Source of the DNA: Mangrovimicrobium sediminis
GTDB taxonomy: Bacteria; Pseudomonadota; Gammaproteobacteria; Pseudomonadales; Halieaceae
Assembly: GCF_004745945.1 (NCBI RefSeq)
Contig: NZ_SRLE01000013.1
Span: 114,245 to 178,244, forward strand
Length of the DNA: 64,000 nt
Direction of reading: 5' to 3'
This document shows positions 37,050-45,783 of this stretch, piece after piece; within the stretch, counting starts at the first letter, position 1, and every line of letters starts with the position of its first letter. Under the pieces are notes generated by a model. That model was not told the origin of the DNA. It saw nothing but the letters and a program-made list of their open reading frames with translations, and searched no databases. The translations under genes and the position numbers were made by a program.

Positions 37050-38084
37050 GCTTCGCACCGCTGCGACCGAGCGTTCGAGGTCGCTTGCCCCCGAATCTGC
37101 CCCGCTCGCCGGCGGCGCCTCGTCCAGCCAGTTCACCCTTCCCGACTCGCGCAGCTGCCGGTGTACCTCGGTGATGTCCCGGGTCAGCGGCGCCCAGCCC
37201 CAGCGCAGCAGGCCGGCGTAGAGGCTGCCCCCGAGGCGAAAATCGCGATCCACCGGGTGATCGGCGCGCATGCCGCCGAGGTCGAACATCTGCACCGGCA
37301 CGCCGGTGGCGCAGGCCTCGGAGAGCATGGCGATGCTGTCGCCGGTGACCACGATGCGGTCCGCCCAGGCGAGCATGCCGACATAGGGGTTGGCGGTGTC
37401 GCCAGCGCGCCAGCGGTGAAAATGGGCCGGCTGCCGCAATTCGAGTTGCAGCGCCTCGACCGCCGAGGCGCGGGTGCGCGAACTGGTGGTGACCAGCAGC
37501 GACCCGCCACTGTCCGCGGCCTGCGCGGAGACCTCGCGTCCCAGGCGCGCCGCCGCCTTCGGCCCCAAAGTGAAGGGGCCGCTGTCGCCGCCGGCCAGCA
37601 CTGCGATGCGAGGCTGTGGCAGGGCGGCGAATACCGGCTGCCACTCGCTGCGCGCCAGGGCCAGCCGCGCCGCGTCCAGGCTGTGCAGGGTGAGCGGGTT
37701 GCGCAGCACGTTGGGCGCCTCGGCCACGCGGTACTGGGGTGTGGTGATGACCAGGTCGAACTGCTCCAGCGGGCCCCAGGGACGGCCGACGTGCACGTAG
37801 CGGCTGCGCCCGCCGGACTGCTCGCGAATCCAGCGACAGACCGGCTCGTTGCGCACGCCGCAGCTCACCACCAGGTCCGGCCACGGCGGCCGCAACTGCG
37901 CCCGCGAACCCGGCTCGATACCGTCCAGTGTGGCCCGACCCAGCACGTGCGGCATGAACCGCGACGTGCGGTATTCGAGTGTCTTTGTCTCACAGGGGTA
38001 GCCCAGCGCGTCGACCAGCGCGCGCACCTGCCCGCGCTCGCCGGCGCGGTAGGCGTCGATCAGCCAAACCACTGGCATTAGCAT
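37032..38084 (-). CDS. ELM1/DUF1022 family protein (paralog 3)
   Basis: Third ELM1-family protein, 350 residues from ATG 38084; ATG 38078 is close by. Family segments are VVWLIDAYRAGERGQVRALVDAL, WPDLVVSCGVRNEP, REQSGGRSRYVHVGRPWG, LAGGDSGPF, NPYVGMLAWADRIVVTGDS and ATGVPVQMFDLGG. It resembles paralog 1 more than paralog 2, as shown by VGRPWGPLEQFDLVITTPQY against FGRPWAPLDAWDLIITTPQY. It is divergent from the ACP gene of the ceramide-type cluster, 127 bp away. Confidence 0.8.
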   Translation of the reverse strand: MLMPVVWLIDAYRAGERGQVRALVDALGYPCETKTLEYRTSRFMPHVLGRATLDGIEPGSRAQLRPPWPDLVVSCGVRNEPVCRWIREQSGGRSRYVHVGRPWGPLEQFDLVITTPQYRVAEAPNVLRNPLTLHSLDAARLALARSEWQPVFAALPQPRIAVLAGGDSGPFTLGPKAAARLGREVSAQAADSGGSLLVTTSSRTRASAVEALQLELRQPAHFHRWRAGDTANPYVGMLAWADRIVVTGDSIAMLSEACATGVPVQMFDLGGMRADHPVDRDFRLGGSLYAGLLRWGWAPLTRDITEVHRQLRESGRVNWLDEAPPASGADSGASDLERSVAAVRSLLGEA

Positions 38085-38211
38085 TGTTCCATCGGTATAG
38101 TTCCAGCGTCCCGAATCCGGCCCCGCTCCGGCAGCCCCGGCAAGCCCAGCTCCGGTGAGGCGACTGCAGGGACAGCAGCACTGAACAGCCACCGCACAGG
38201 ATAGCCACCGC

Positions 38212-38454
38212 ATGACCCAATATCAGGAATATCTTGGTTTTATCTGCAATGTGCTGGAATCATACAACAAGAAGCAGGTCACACTGACGGAAAGCACCGA
38301 CCTGGTGGCTGATATCGGTCTCACGTCGCTGGAAGTCATGGAGTCGATCGAGCGCATCGAAGACCACTTCGACATCTCCATCCCCCTTAATATATTGCCG
38401 GACGTGAACACGGTCGGCGAACTGGCGAGAAAGGTCCACGAGCTGACGCAGTGA
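38212..38454 (+). CDS. Acyl carrier protein of the sphingolipid locus
   Basis: Free-standing acyl carrier protein of 80 residues. The phosphopantetheine site is Ser39 in DIGLTSLEVME, where Thr replaces the Asp of the usual DSL motif. It is distinct from the housekeeping AcpP, which is normally beside fabF and is not here. The next gene, 34 bp downstream on the same strand, encodes a serine palmitoyltransferase-type enzyme. In Caulobacter an ACP beside spt is required for ceramide synthesis, probably to present the acyl donor, and the same job is inferred here. Confidence 0.85.
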   Translation: MTQYQEYLGFICNVLESYNKKQVTLTESTDLVADIGLTSLEVMESIERIEDHFDISIPLNILPDVNTVGELARKVHELTQ

Positions 38455-38488
38455 ACTGATCCCGCCTGCGGCAACGCAGCCAGGTTTT

Positions 38489-39691
38489 ATGCTATTCGAT
38501 AAATTCCAGTCCATGGTCGACTTCCGCGCAGAACTCGCGGAACGCGGCGTCAAACCCTTCGGTGCCGTTACCGAGGAAATCTACTCCGCCACCGAGGGTC
38601 GCGTCGAAGGCCGGGATGTCATCCTCGCCGGCACCAACAACTACCTCGGCCTGTCCTACGACCCGCGCTGCATCGCCGCCTCCCAGGCCGCGGCCCAGCG
38701 CTGGGGTACCGGTACCACCGGCTCGCGGGTGGCCAACGGCTCCTTCTCCGAGCACCAGGCGCTGGAGGCGGACATCGCGGATTTCTACGGCGTGGACCAC
38801 GCCATTGTATTTTCCACCGGCTACGCGGCGACCTCCGGCATGTGCGCGACCCTGGCCGGCCCCGGCGATGTCATCCTGCTGGACGGGGACAGCCATGCCA
38901 GCATCTACGCCGGGGTGCGCCTGTCCGGCGCCGAGATCATCCGCTTCAAGCACAACAACCCGGACGATCTGGCCAAACGCCTGCGCCGCCTGGGCGAGCG
39001 CGCCGCCGATGCGCTGATCATCGTCGAGGGCATCTACTCCATGCTCGGCGACGTGGCGCCGCTGCAGGAGATCGCCGCCGCCAAGCGCGAGTTCGGCGGC
39101 TACCTGTTCGTCGACGAGGCGCACTCCATGGGTGTGCTCGGCGAGACCGGCCGCGGCGCGGCGCAGGCCGCCGGTATTGAGGACGACGTGGATTTCGTCG
39201 CCGGTACCTTCAGCAAGAGCCTGGGCGGCATCGGCGGTTTTTGCGTCAGCCCCCACGCGGAACTGCAGGCCATCCGCTTCTGCATCAACGCCTATATCTT
39301 CACCGCCTCCTCCGCGCCCTCGGTGATCGCCTCCACCCGCGAGGCGCTGCGCATCATCCGCGCCGAGCCGCAGTTGCGGCAGCGCCTGTGGGACAACGCG
39401 AATCGCCTGTATTCCGGGCTCGCCGGCCTCGGCCTGCGCGTCGGTCCTTCCGCCAGCCCGGTGGTGGCGGTGGTGCTCGAGGACCGCGAGCGCACCCTGG
39501 CCTGCTGGCAGGCACTGCTCGAGGCGGGCGTCTACGTCAACATGGTGGTGCCGCCGGCCTCGCCGTCGACCTACTGCCTGCTGCGCAACAGCGTCAGCGC
39601 CGCGCACACCCCGGAGCAGATCGAGACCATGATCGCCGCCTATGCCGCGCTGCAGGACGCCGGGCTATTGCCCGCGCCTGGCCAGGCCTGA
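38489..39691 (+). CDS. spt: Serine palmitoyltransferase-type alpha-oxoamine synthase
   Basis: PLP enzyme of the alpha-oxoamine synthase family, 400 residues. It would condense L-serine with an acyl thioester to give 3-oxosphinganine, the first step of sphingolipid synthesis. PLP residues are visible: His136 in DGDSHASIY, Asp209 and His212 in FVDEAHSMG, and the Schiff-base Lys243 in GTFSKSLGG. The family also includes BioF, KBL and HemA. SPT is preferred because an ACP precedes it and an N-acyltransferase, acyl-ACP synthetase and ceramide-reductase-like SDR follow. No bio genes are nearby. Confidence 0.82.
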   Translation: MLFDKFQSMVDFRAELAERGVKPFGAVTEEIYSATEGRVEGRDVILAGTNNYLGLSYDPRCIAASQAAAQRWGTGTTGSRVANGSFSEHQALEADIADFYGVDHAIVFSTGYAATSGMCATLAGPGDVILLDGDSHASIYAGVRLSGAEIIRFKHNNPDDLAKRLRRLGERAADALIIVEGIYSMLGDVAPLQEIAAAKREFGGYLFVDEAHSMGVLGETGRGAAQAAGIEDDVDFVAGTFSKSLGGIGGFCVSPHAELQAIRFCINAYIFTASSAPSVIASTREALRIIRAEPQLRQRLWDNANRLYSGLAGLGLRVGPSASPVVAVVLEDRERTLACWQALLEAGVYVNMVVPPASPSTYCLLRNSVSAAHTPEQIETMIAAYAALQDAGLLPAPGQA

Positions 39692-39707
39692 GCGCGGCGC
39701 TGCAATT

Positions 39708-40613
39708 ATGGCCGTGCGGTTTGCGCAAATCTCCGATCCCCACCTGAGTTCCCTGGACAGCGTCGACTGGCGCGAACTGCTGAACAAGCGCCTGCTGGGC
39801 TACCTCTCCTGGCGGCGCAAACGGCGCCACGAGCACCGCGGTGAAGTGCTCGAGGCGCTGCAACGCGACCTACAAAAGCAGGAGCTGGCGCAACTGCTGG
39901 TGACCGGCGACCTGACCCACGTGGGACTGCCGAAGGAGTTCGGCGAGGCTCGCGCCTGGCTGCAGCGCCTTGGGAATCCGGCGGACGTTGCCGTGGTGCC
40001 GGGCAACCACGACGCCTATGTGCGCAGCGTGTGGGACAAGACCTTCGCCCAGTGGCGCGAGTATATGCAGTCGGACGAGGCGGGGGCGGCGGAGCAACTG
40101 TTTCCCAGCCTGCGGGTGCGCGGGGAACTGGCCTTCATCGGGCTGTCATCGGCGGTGCCCAAGCCGCCCCTGCTGGCCACCGGCACCCTCGGCGAGGAAC
40201 AACTCGAACGCCTGGCGCAGGTGCTGGCCGAGACCCGCGAGCGTGGCCTGTTCCGGGTGGTCTACCTGCACCACCCGCTGCTGGCCGGCTCCGAGAAGTG
40301 GCGCAAGCGCCTGACCGACGCGGCGGGCCTGCGCGCGGTGCTGGCGGAGTGCGGTACGGAGATGGTGCTGCACGGCCACGGCCACCGCGCCACGCTGGGC
40401 GAATTGCCGACCCGCCACGGTCCCGCTCCGGTGTTCGCGGTGCCCTCGGCCTCGGCCATGGGCCTGCACGGGGCGGACCACGCGCGCTACAACTGCTATG
40501 CGGTGGAGCGCGAGGGCGAGCGCTGGCGCCTGGAAGTCGAATCCCACGCCTACGACTGTCAGCGCGGCGAATTCCTGCCGGAGCGCAGCCGCGCCTTCAG
40601 CCTGGCGCGCTGA
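39708..40613 (+). CDS. Calcineurin-like metallophosphoesterase
   Basis: Dinuclear metal phosphoesterase, 301 residues from ATG 39708. All family motifs are present: DPH (residues 10-12), GDLTH, GNHD, LHHP and HGHGH. The size and order resemble cyclic-phosphodiesterase and LpxH-like enzymes. It begins 16 bp after the spt gene, so it is probably the third gene of that operon. A role in hydrolysing a nucleotide- or phospho-lipid intermediate of the sphingolipid pathway is inferred from position only; the substrate is open. Confidence 0.82.
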   Translation: MAVRFAQISDPHLSSLDSVDWRELLNKRLLGYLSWRRKRRHEHRGEVLEALQRDLQKQELAQLLVTGDLTHVGLPKEFGEARAWLQRLGNPADVAVVPGNHDAYVRSVWDKTFAQWREYMQSDEAGAAEQLFPSLRVRGELAFIGLSSAVPKPPLLATGTLGEEQLERLAQVLAETRERGLFRVVYLHHPLLAGSEKWRKRLTDAAGLRAVLAECGTEMVLHGHGHRATLGELPTRHGPAPVFAVPSASAMGLHGADHARYNCYAVEREGERWRLEVESHAYDCQRGEFLPERSRAFSLAR

Positions 40614-40625
40614 CCCGGCGGCATC

Positions 40626-41438
40626 TCAGGCGTCGCGGTCCACGGCGTTGGCCAGCGAACCCTTGACCAGCATCAGGTCGGCGATCGAGTCGACATCGAT
40701 GGCCGCGTTGGCGTAGGGCAGGATCACCGCCCGGATACGCAGTCCCAGGCGCTTGCCCAGCTTGGCCAACGCTTCCTCCAGCGACAGCAAGCCCAGCCGA
40801 TAGCGAATTACCGAGGGCCAGCCGAGCAGGCCGATGAGCACCAACGGCTTCTTGCGCTGTTGCTCGATCTTGCGCCAGAAACGCGCCGCACGGCGCCCCT
40901 CGGGGGTGACGAAGGCAAACAGGTTGCATCCGCAGAAGTCGCCGTCGCTGAAATGCATGACAGTCTTGTGGATACCCGGGTAGGCCTCGGTAACCAGCGC
41001 ATGGGGCGCCAGGCCGACAGTCAGGTCCACCGGGTCGGTCAGGCTCTGGCGGGCGAAGGCGTCGACGATCTCGGCGGTGAGCAGGGGGTGGTCGGCGGTG
41101 GTCAGTAGCACCGGGGCGTCGGCATCCAGGCCTTCCATGGTCTTGTAGGCGCTGGTGCTCGGGGTCGGGCCCGGCTCGCCCCAGCGGATTTCTCCGTCGT
41201 CCACCCAGCTTTGCAACTGCGCGTCGCGGGCCACCTCGCTGGCCTCCGGGCCTGAAAGGGTAATCTCGCGCACGGTCTTCGCCTCACGCAGCGCGTTGAG
41301 CACGCGGCGCACCATGGGTGTGCCGTCGATGTCGATCATTGCCTTGCTGCCGACCTCGGTGGAGCGGATCAGTGCGTCCGCCTTGCTGCGATCGCCGGCC
41401 AGTACGATGGCCGACATCTTGCCTACTGCAAATGTCAT
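40626..41438 (-). CDS. MobA-like NTP transferase
   Basis: Nucleotidyltransferase of the MobA/GT-A-like NTP_transferase type, 270 residues from ATG 41438. The N terminus has the glycine-poor variant SAIVLAGDRSKADAL in place of the usual LAGGxGxR, then GSKAMIDIDGTPMVRRVL, and VLLTTADHPLLT, whose Asp is a likely metal ligand. The C-terminal third has no recognised domain. It follows the bCerS-like gene by 7 bp on the same strand, so the two are co-transcribed. A nucleotide-activated headgroup for sphingolipids is one possible product; this is inference. Confidence 0.72.
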   Translation of the reverse strand: MTFAVGKMSAIVLAGDRSKADALIRSTEVGSKAMIDIDGTPMVRRVLNALREAKTVREITLSGPEASEVARDAQLQSWVDDGEIRWGEPGPTPSTSAYKTMEGLDADAPVLLTTADHPLLTAEIVDAFARQSLTDPVDLTVGLAPHALVTEAYPGIHKTVMHFSDGDFCGCNLFAFVTPEGRRAARFWRKIEQQRKKPLVLIGLLGWPSVIRYRLGLLSLEEALAKLGKRLGLRIRAVILPYANAAIDVDSIADLMLVKGSLANAVDRDA

Positions 41439-41445
41439 GGGGTGT

Positions 41446-42669
41446 TCATTCCTGTACCAGCGGTTTCTCGTAGACGCGGTAGCGCTTGTACGCCTCCCCG
41501 CCGATGGTTTCAATGATGTTGCGCATGCCGTCGTTGTCCTCGAGGATCCAGCCCATTTCGACGTCCTTCACGCCCCGGGCTACCAGGGCCTGGCGCACCG
41601 CGTCGATCACCACGAAGGCGAGGGTGGGCCCCAGGCGCAGGTGGTGGAAGCGCTTGCGCACGCCCATCAGGGGCACGCGGGCGGTGCTCGGGTGGCTGAC
41701 CTTGAGACGCCACAGCAGCTTGGCCCAGCCGAAGGGCAGCAGGCGGCCGCCGAGATCGCGGGCAGCCTCATTGATGTTCGGCAGGGCGACGATAAAGGCC
41801 ACCGGTTCCCCGTCCAGCTCGGCGATCTGGATATAGTCGTCGGGCATCAGGTGGATGAGCGTACGTACGGTCTCTTCCCACTCTGTCGGCGCCAGGGGCA
41901 CGAAGCCCCAGTTGTCCTGCCAGGCGTCGTTGAAGATATCCAGCATGACCGCCGCCTCGGCGCTGAGGTCCTTGCGATTGGCGCGGCGTACGCGCACGCG
42001 GTCGGAGACCTTCTCGGCCAACCGCGCCATGACCCTGGGGGTCTTGAAATCCGGGTCGATGTGATAGGCCAGCAGGTCCTTGATCGGGCAGTAGCCGCGC
42101 GCTTCGATGGCCTCGCCGTACCAGGGGCGGGCGTGGCCCATGAGTACGAAGGGCGGGGTGTCGAAACCGTCGACCAGCAGGCCCAGCTCCTCGTTGATGT
42201 GCAGGTTGAACGGTCCGCGCGCGCACTGCATGCCCTCGCTGCGCAGCCAGGCCTCGGCGGCGCCGAACAGGGCATCGACCACTTCCGGGTCCTGTTCGGC
42301 CTCGAACATGCCGAAATAACCGGCGCCGTCGCCGTGTTGGGCCAGGTGCAGTTCGTCGATCTGTGCGGTGATGCGGCCCACCGTGCGCTCGCCGCGGCGG
42401 GCGATCCAGCCGCGCCAGCGGGCGTGCTCGAAGAAATGGTTCTTGTCGGAGAAGCGCTGGCGCTGCTCGAACTCGAGTGGCGCGATCCACTGCGGATCGT
42501 CGGCGTACAGGCGGTGCGGCAGGCGCAGGAACTCGCGCAGACGGCCTTTATCCCCTACATCTTCAAGGGTTATGGTGGCTTTGTCTGGCAGAGTGATATC
42601 CCCCCGGCACTGTCGTCCGGCCGCGCAAAAGGGCGCAGTATACCGCCCCCGGCCGCTGTCGGTAATCAC
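41446..42669 (-). CDS. GNAT-fold N-acyltransferase, bacterial ceramide synthase-like
   Basis: Large GNAT-fold protein of 407 residues, the size and type of the Caulobacter N-acyltransferase that forms the amide bond of ceramide (bCerS). Recognisable segments are FLRLPHRLYADDPQWIAPL, FFEHARWRGWIARRG, CARGPFNLHINEELGLLVDGF, PPFVLMGHARPWYGE, and GWILEDNDGMRNIIETIGG at the end. The start is uncertain: GTG 42669 is the only standard codon before the conserved part (about residue 30), and it lacks a good RBS. It is divergent from the acyl-ACP synthetase gene. The family assignment is by recall of sequence type plus context. Confidence 0.75.
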   Translation of the reverse strand: MITDSGRGRYTAPFCAAGRQCRGDITLPDKATITLEDVGDKGRLREFLRLPHRLYADDPQWIAPLEFEQRQRFSDKNHFFEHARWRGWIARRGERTVGRITAQIDELHLAQHGDGAGYFGMFEAEQDPEVVDALFGAAEAWLRSEGMQCARGPFNLHINEELGLLVDGFDTPPFVLMGHARPWYGEAIEARGYCPIKDLLAYHIDPDFKTPRVMARLAEKVSDRVRVRRANRKDLSAEAAVMLDIFNDAWQDNWGFVPLAPTEWEETVRTLIHLMPDDYIQIAELDGEPVAFIVALPNINEAARDLGGRLLPFGWAKLLWRLKVSHPSTARVPLMGVRKRFHHLRLGPTLAFVVIDAVRQALVARGVKDVEMGWILEDNDGMRNIIETIGGEAYKRYRVYEKPLVQE

Positions 42670-42988
42670 CCGGGAGCGGCCTGTGGGCGCTCCGGGGCGC
42701 TCCTGTGAAATACTGCCGGTAACCGGCCAGTTGCCGCCCGTTTGGTACTTTTCCCTATCTTATTCAATGCTTTAAGTGCTAGTATTTTTGTGCAATAGAG
42801 GTCGTCAAAGGCCCGTCAGACAAAAACTTTTTCAGATTACAGCCTACCGCGTGAGATGTAGGGTCACGTGGCCAGCAGGGTACCAGCCGGACGCCGCGAG
42901 CGGACGGAAATGATGCCGATGTTGGCGATTTCGCGTTCTGCGGGACCGAGCGCAGGTCAGGGCTGAGCTGCTTCAGGAGGATTGGTCC
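42670..42988. other. Divergent regulatory region of the ceramide-type cluster
   Basis: A 319-bp gap between the bCerS-like gene and the acyl-ACP synthetase gene, which point away from each other. The middle (about 42745-42835) is AT-rich against the local average and includes a -10-like TAGTAT at about 42780. No strong -35 box or named operator is recognised. AGGAGG at 42975-42980 is the ribosome binding site of the next gene. Confidence 0.5.
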
Positions 42989-44785
42989 TTGTCATCGTGT
43001 CAGTCATCGCGTCAGGTTGAAGCTACACCCACTCGTCATACGCTACCGTTTCGCGCCGGGGACTTCGCTACCCTCACCGAAGCGCTGGACTATGCCGCCG
43101 GTGGCGAAACCGGGATCAACTTCTACACTGGTCGCGGCGCGATCTACGCCAGCCTGGGTTATGCCGAACTGCGCAGCGAGGCGCTGTTGCTGGCCGACAA
43201 ACTGCTCGGCCTGGGCCTGAACAAGGGCGATCGCGTTGCGCTGATCGCCGAGACCGACCCCGAATTCATCCGTTTCTTCTGCGCCTGCCAGTACGCCGGC
43301 CTTATCCCTGTCGCACTGCCGGCATCGGTAAAACTGGGCGCACACCACACCTACGTGATGCAACTGCGCTCCCTGCTCGAGGCCAGTGACGCCGCCATCG
43401 GCGTGGCTTCCGAGGGCTACCTGCCGTTCCTGCAGGAAGCTGGCGCGCCGCTGTCACTGCGCATGGTCGGCGAGCCCGCGCACTTCCACGCCCTGCCGGA
43501 GCGCGGCATGCCGCTGCCCGAGATCAGCGCGGACGACATCTCTTACATCCAGTACACCTCCGGCAGCACACGCTTCCCGCGCGGCGTGGTGATCCGTCAC
43601 CACACCGCCATGGCCAACATCCAGGGCATCTCCCAGGACGGCCTGCAGATCGGCCCCGAGGATCGCCTGATGTCCTGGCTGCCGTTCTACCACGACATGG
43701 GCCTGGTGGGCTTTGTCCTGGTGCCGCTGGCCACACAGATTTCCGTCGACTACCTCGACACCCGCGAGTTCGCCGTGCGCCCGCGCCAGTGGCTCACGCT
43801 GATGACCAAGACCCGGGCCACCATCTCCTTCGCCCCGAGCTTCGGTTACGACCTGTGTGCCCGCCGTGTGCGCCCCAACAACCTGGAGGAGTACGACCTT
43901 TCCAACTGGCGCGTCGCCGGCATCGGCGCCGAGATGATCCGCCCGCAGACGCTGGAACTGTTCGCCGAGATCCTCGCCCCCTGCGGCTTCGACCACCGCG
44001 CGTTCACCGCCTGCTATGGCATGGCCGAGTGCACCCTGGGCGTGAGCTTCTCGCCGTTGGGCCGCGGTTTCACCACCCATTACATCGACGCCGATCACCT
44101 GGCGGAGAAACACGAGGCTGTGCTGCTGGACGAGAGCGCCCGCGAGGGTCGCGGTCGCGGCCGCCACTTCGTCAACTGCGGCGTACCCCTGCCCAGCTTC
44201 GAGGTGCAGATCCGCGACGACGGCCGCATCCTCGGCGACTGGCAGAGCGGCGTGATTTTCCTGCGCGGCCCCAGCGTGATGGAAGGCTATTTCAACATGC
44301 CCGCCGAGACCCGCGACGTGCTCGACGCCGACGGCTGGCTGAACACCGGTGACATCGGCTACCTGGCCGATGGCGTGCTGACCATCACCGGTCGCAAGAA
44401 AGACATCATCATCATCCACGGCCGCAACATCTGGCCGCAGGACCTCGAGCACATCGCCGAGGCCCAGCCGGAATTCCGCCCGGGCGATGCGGTGGCGTTC
44501 TCCGCCCCGGACGAGAGCGGCGAAGAGCACTGCGTGATGCTGGTCCAGTGCCGCGAAACCGATACCGCTGTACGCAGCACCCTGGTGCGCCGCCTGACCG
44601 CGCTGCTGCGCATGGAGATGAGCCTCGACTGCTACGTCGAGTTGGTCCCCATTCACTCCCTGCCGCGCACGTCCTCGGGCAAGCTGTCCCGGGCCAAGGC
44701 GCGCCTCGACTTCATCGCCGCGCAGGATGCGGAGCGCGACGAGCACTTCGCCGCCGAACTGCGACGCCGGGCGGCCTCAGCCTGA
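42989..44785 (+). CDS. Fatty acyl-AMP/ACP synthetase (FAAL-like)
   Basis: Adenylate-forming enzyme, 598 residues, that would activate a fatty acid and load it on an ACP. The adenylate loop reads YIQYTSGSTRFPRGV, close to the FAAL type (QYTSGSTRxP) and unlike FadD. WLPFYHDMGLVG, CYGMAECTLG, GWLNTGDIGYL and GRKKDIIIIHGRNIWP are the other core motifs. TTG 42989 is set by a perfect AGGAGG 8 nt upstream. An acyl-ACP synthetase is one of the five structural genes for ceramide in Caulobacter. The epimerase-like gene follows, separated by 17 bp or overlapping if a CTG start is used. Confidence 0.87.
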   Translation: MSSCQSSRQVEATPTRHTLPFRAGDFATLTEALDYAAGGETGINFYTGRGAIYASLGYAELRSEALLLADKLLGLGLNKGDRVALIAETDPEFIRFFCACQYAGLIPVALPASVKLGAHHTYVMQLRSLLEASDAAIGVASEGYLPFLQEAGAPLSLRMVGEPAHFHALPERGMPLPEISADDISYIQYTSGSTRFPRGVVIRHHTAMANIQGISQDGLQIGPEDRLMSWLPFYHDMGLVGFVLVPLATQISVDYLDTREFAVRPRQWLTLMTKTRATISFAPSFGYDLCARRVRPNNLEEYDLSNWRVAGIGAEMIRPQTLELFAEILAPCGFDHRAFTACYGMAECTLGVSFSPLGRGFTTHYIDADHLAEKHEAVLLDESAREGRGRGRHFVNCGVPLPSFEVQIRDDGRILGDWQSGVIFLRGPSVMEGYFNMPAETRDVLDADGWLNTGDIGYLADGVLTITGRKKDIIIIHGRNIWPQDLEHIAEAQPEFRPGDAVAFSAPDESGEEHCVMLVQCRETDTAVRSTLVRRLTALLRMEMSLDCYVELVPIHSLPRTSSGKLSRAKARLDFIAAQDAERDEHFAAELRRRAASA

Positions 44786-44802
44786 TCGCCAGCGGTGACC
44801 TG

Positions 44803-45720
44803 GTGGCGCTGACCGGTGCCACCGGATTCATAGGTACGACTCTTTCCCGTGAGCTGCGCCAGCGCGGCTTGCGCGTGCGCGCACTGGTGCGCGACGCGCG
44901 CCGGGCTGACATGCTCGCCGCACAGGGAGTGGAACTGGTCACCGGTGATCTCTCCGACCGCGCAGCCCTGGGCCGCCTGGTCGAGGACGCGGCGGCAGTG
45001 GTACACGCCGCCGGTGCCGTGCGCGGCGCCTGCGCGGCGGATTTTGACCGGGTCAACGTGGCGGGCACCGAGGCGGTCTGCGCAGCACTGGCGGCAGCCG
45101 CGCCGCAAGCGCGACTCCTGCTGGTCTCCTCCCTGGCTGCGCGCGAGCCGCAGCTGTCCTGGTATGCCCACAGCAAGCGGGCGGCGGAGGAGGTGGTGCA
45201 CAGCGCGCCGGTGCAGGACTGGGTTATTGTGCGCCCGCCGGCGGTCTACGGGCCGGGCGACCGCGAGATGCTGCCGGTATTCAATGCCATGCGCCGCGGC
45301 TGGGCGCCGGTGCCCGGCGCCTGCGAGGCGCGCTTTTCCCTGGTGTACGTCGATGACCTGTGCCGGGCACTCGCCGACTGCCTGGCCAGCCCGGCAGCGG
45401 CCGGGGGGACGTTCACGCCCTGTGACGGACATCCCGGTGGCTACGACTGGCGCGAGGCCTGCGCAATTGCCGCCGAGGTCTTCAAACGCCCGGTGCGACC
45501 GCTTGTTGTCCCGGCGCCGCTGCTCAACGCGGTGGCCGCTACCAATCTGGGCCTGGCCCGCCTGCGCGGGAGCCTGCCCATGCTGACCCCGCCCAAACTG
45601 CGCGAATTGCGCCACACCGACTGGACCGCGGACAACGCCGGGCTGACCGAGGTCACCGGCTGGCGACCGGCGATCGACCTGCGCGCGGGGCTCGAGATAC
45701 TGTTTGGGGAAGCTGCGTGA
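44803..45720 (+). CDS. NAD(P)-dependent epimerase/SDR, ceramide reductase-like (CerR)
   Basis: Extended short-chain dehydrogenase, about 305 residues. The nucleotide-binding motif is LTGATGFIG at the N terminus, with VVHAAGAV, SSLAAREP, the catalytic YAHSK (YxxxK) and VRPPAVYGPGD. GTG 44803 is the likeliest start; the open frame upstream to 44548 overlaps the acyl-ACP synthetase. In bacterial ceramide synthesis an enzyme of this type (CerR) reduces the 3-oxo group of oxidised ceramide. Position after the synthetase and the SDR type fit that role. Confidence 0.8.
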   Translation: MALTGATGFIGTTLSRELRQRGLRVRALVRDARRADMLAAQGVELVTGDLSDRAALGRLVEDAAAVVHAAGAVRGACAADFDRVNVAGTEAVCAALAAAAPQARLLLVSSLAAREPQLSWYAHSKRAAEEVVHSAPVQDWVIVRPPAVYGPGDREMLPVFNAMRRGWAPVPGACEARFSLVYVDDLCRALADCLASPAAAGGTFTPCDGHPGGYDWREACAIAAEVFKRPVRPLVVPAPLLNAVAATNLGLARLRGSLPMLTPPKLRELRHTDWTADNAGLTEVTGWRPAIDLRAGLEILFGEAA

Positions 45721-45783
45721 TGCACCGGACGACTGCCAGCGCGGTTATCATGGCTCCGGCAACTGGCGCGAGGGGAGGGACGC

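Noticed and set aside
38489..39691. BioF (biotin synthesis) for the alpha-oxoamine synthase
   Set aside because: No other biotin genes are nearby and the ACP plus ceramide-type genes fit SPT better; a tree is needed for certainty.
39708..40613. LpxH for the metallophosphoesterase
   Set aside because: The metal motifs are shared by the whole superfamily, and length (301) and context do not match typical LpxH (about 240).
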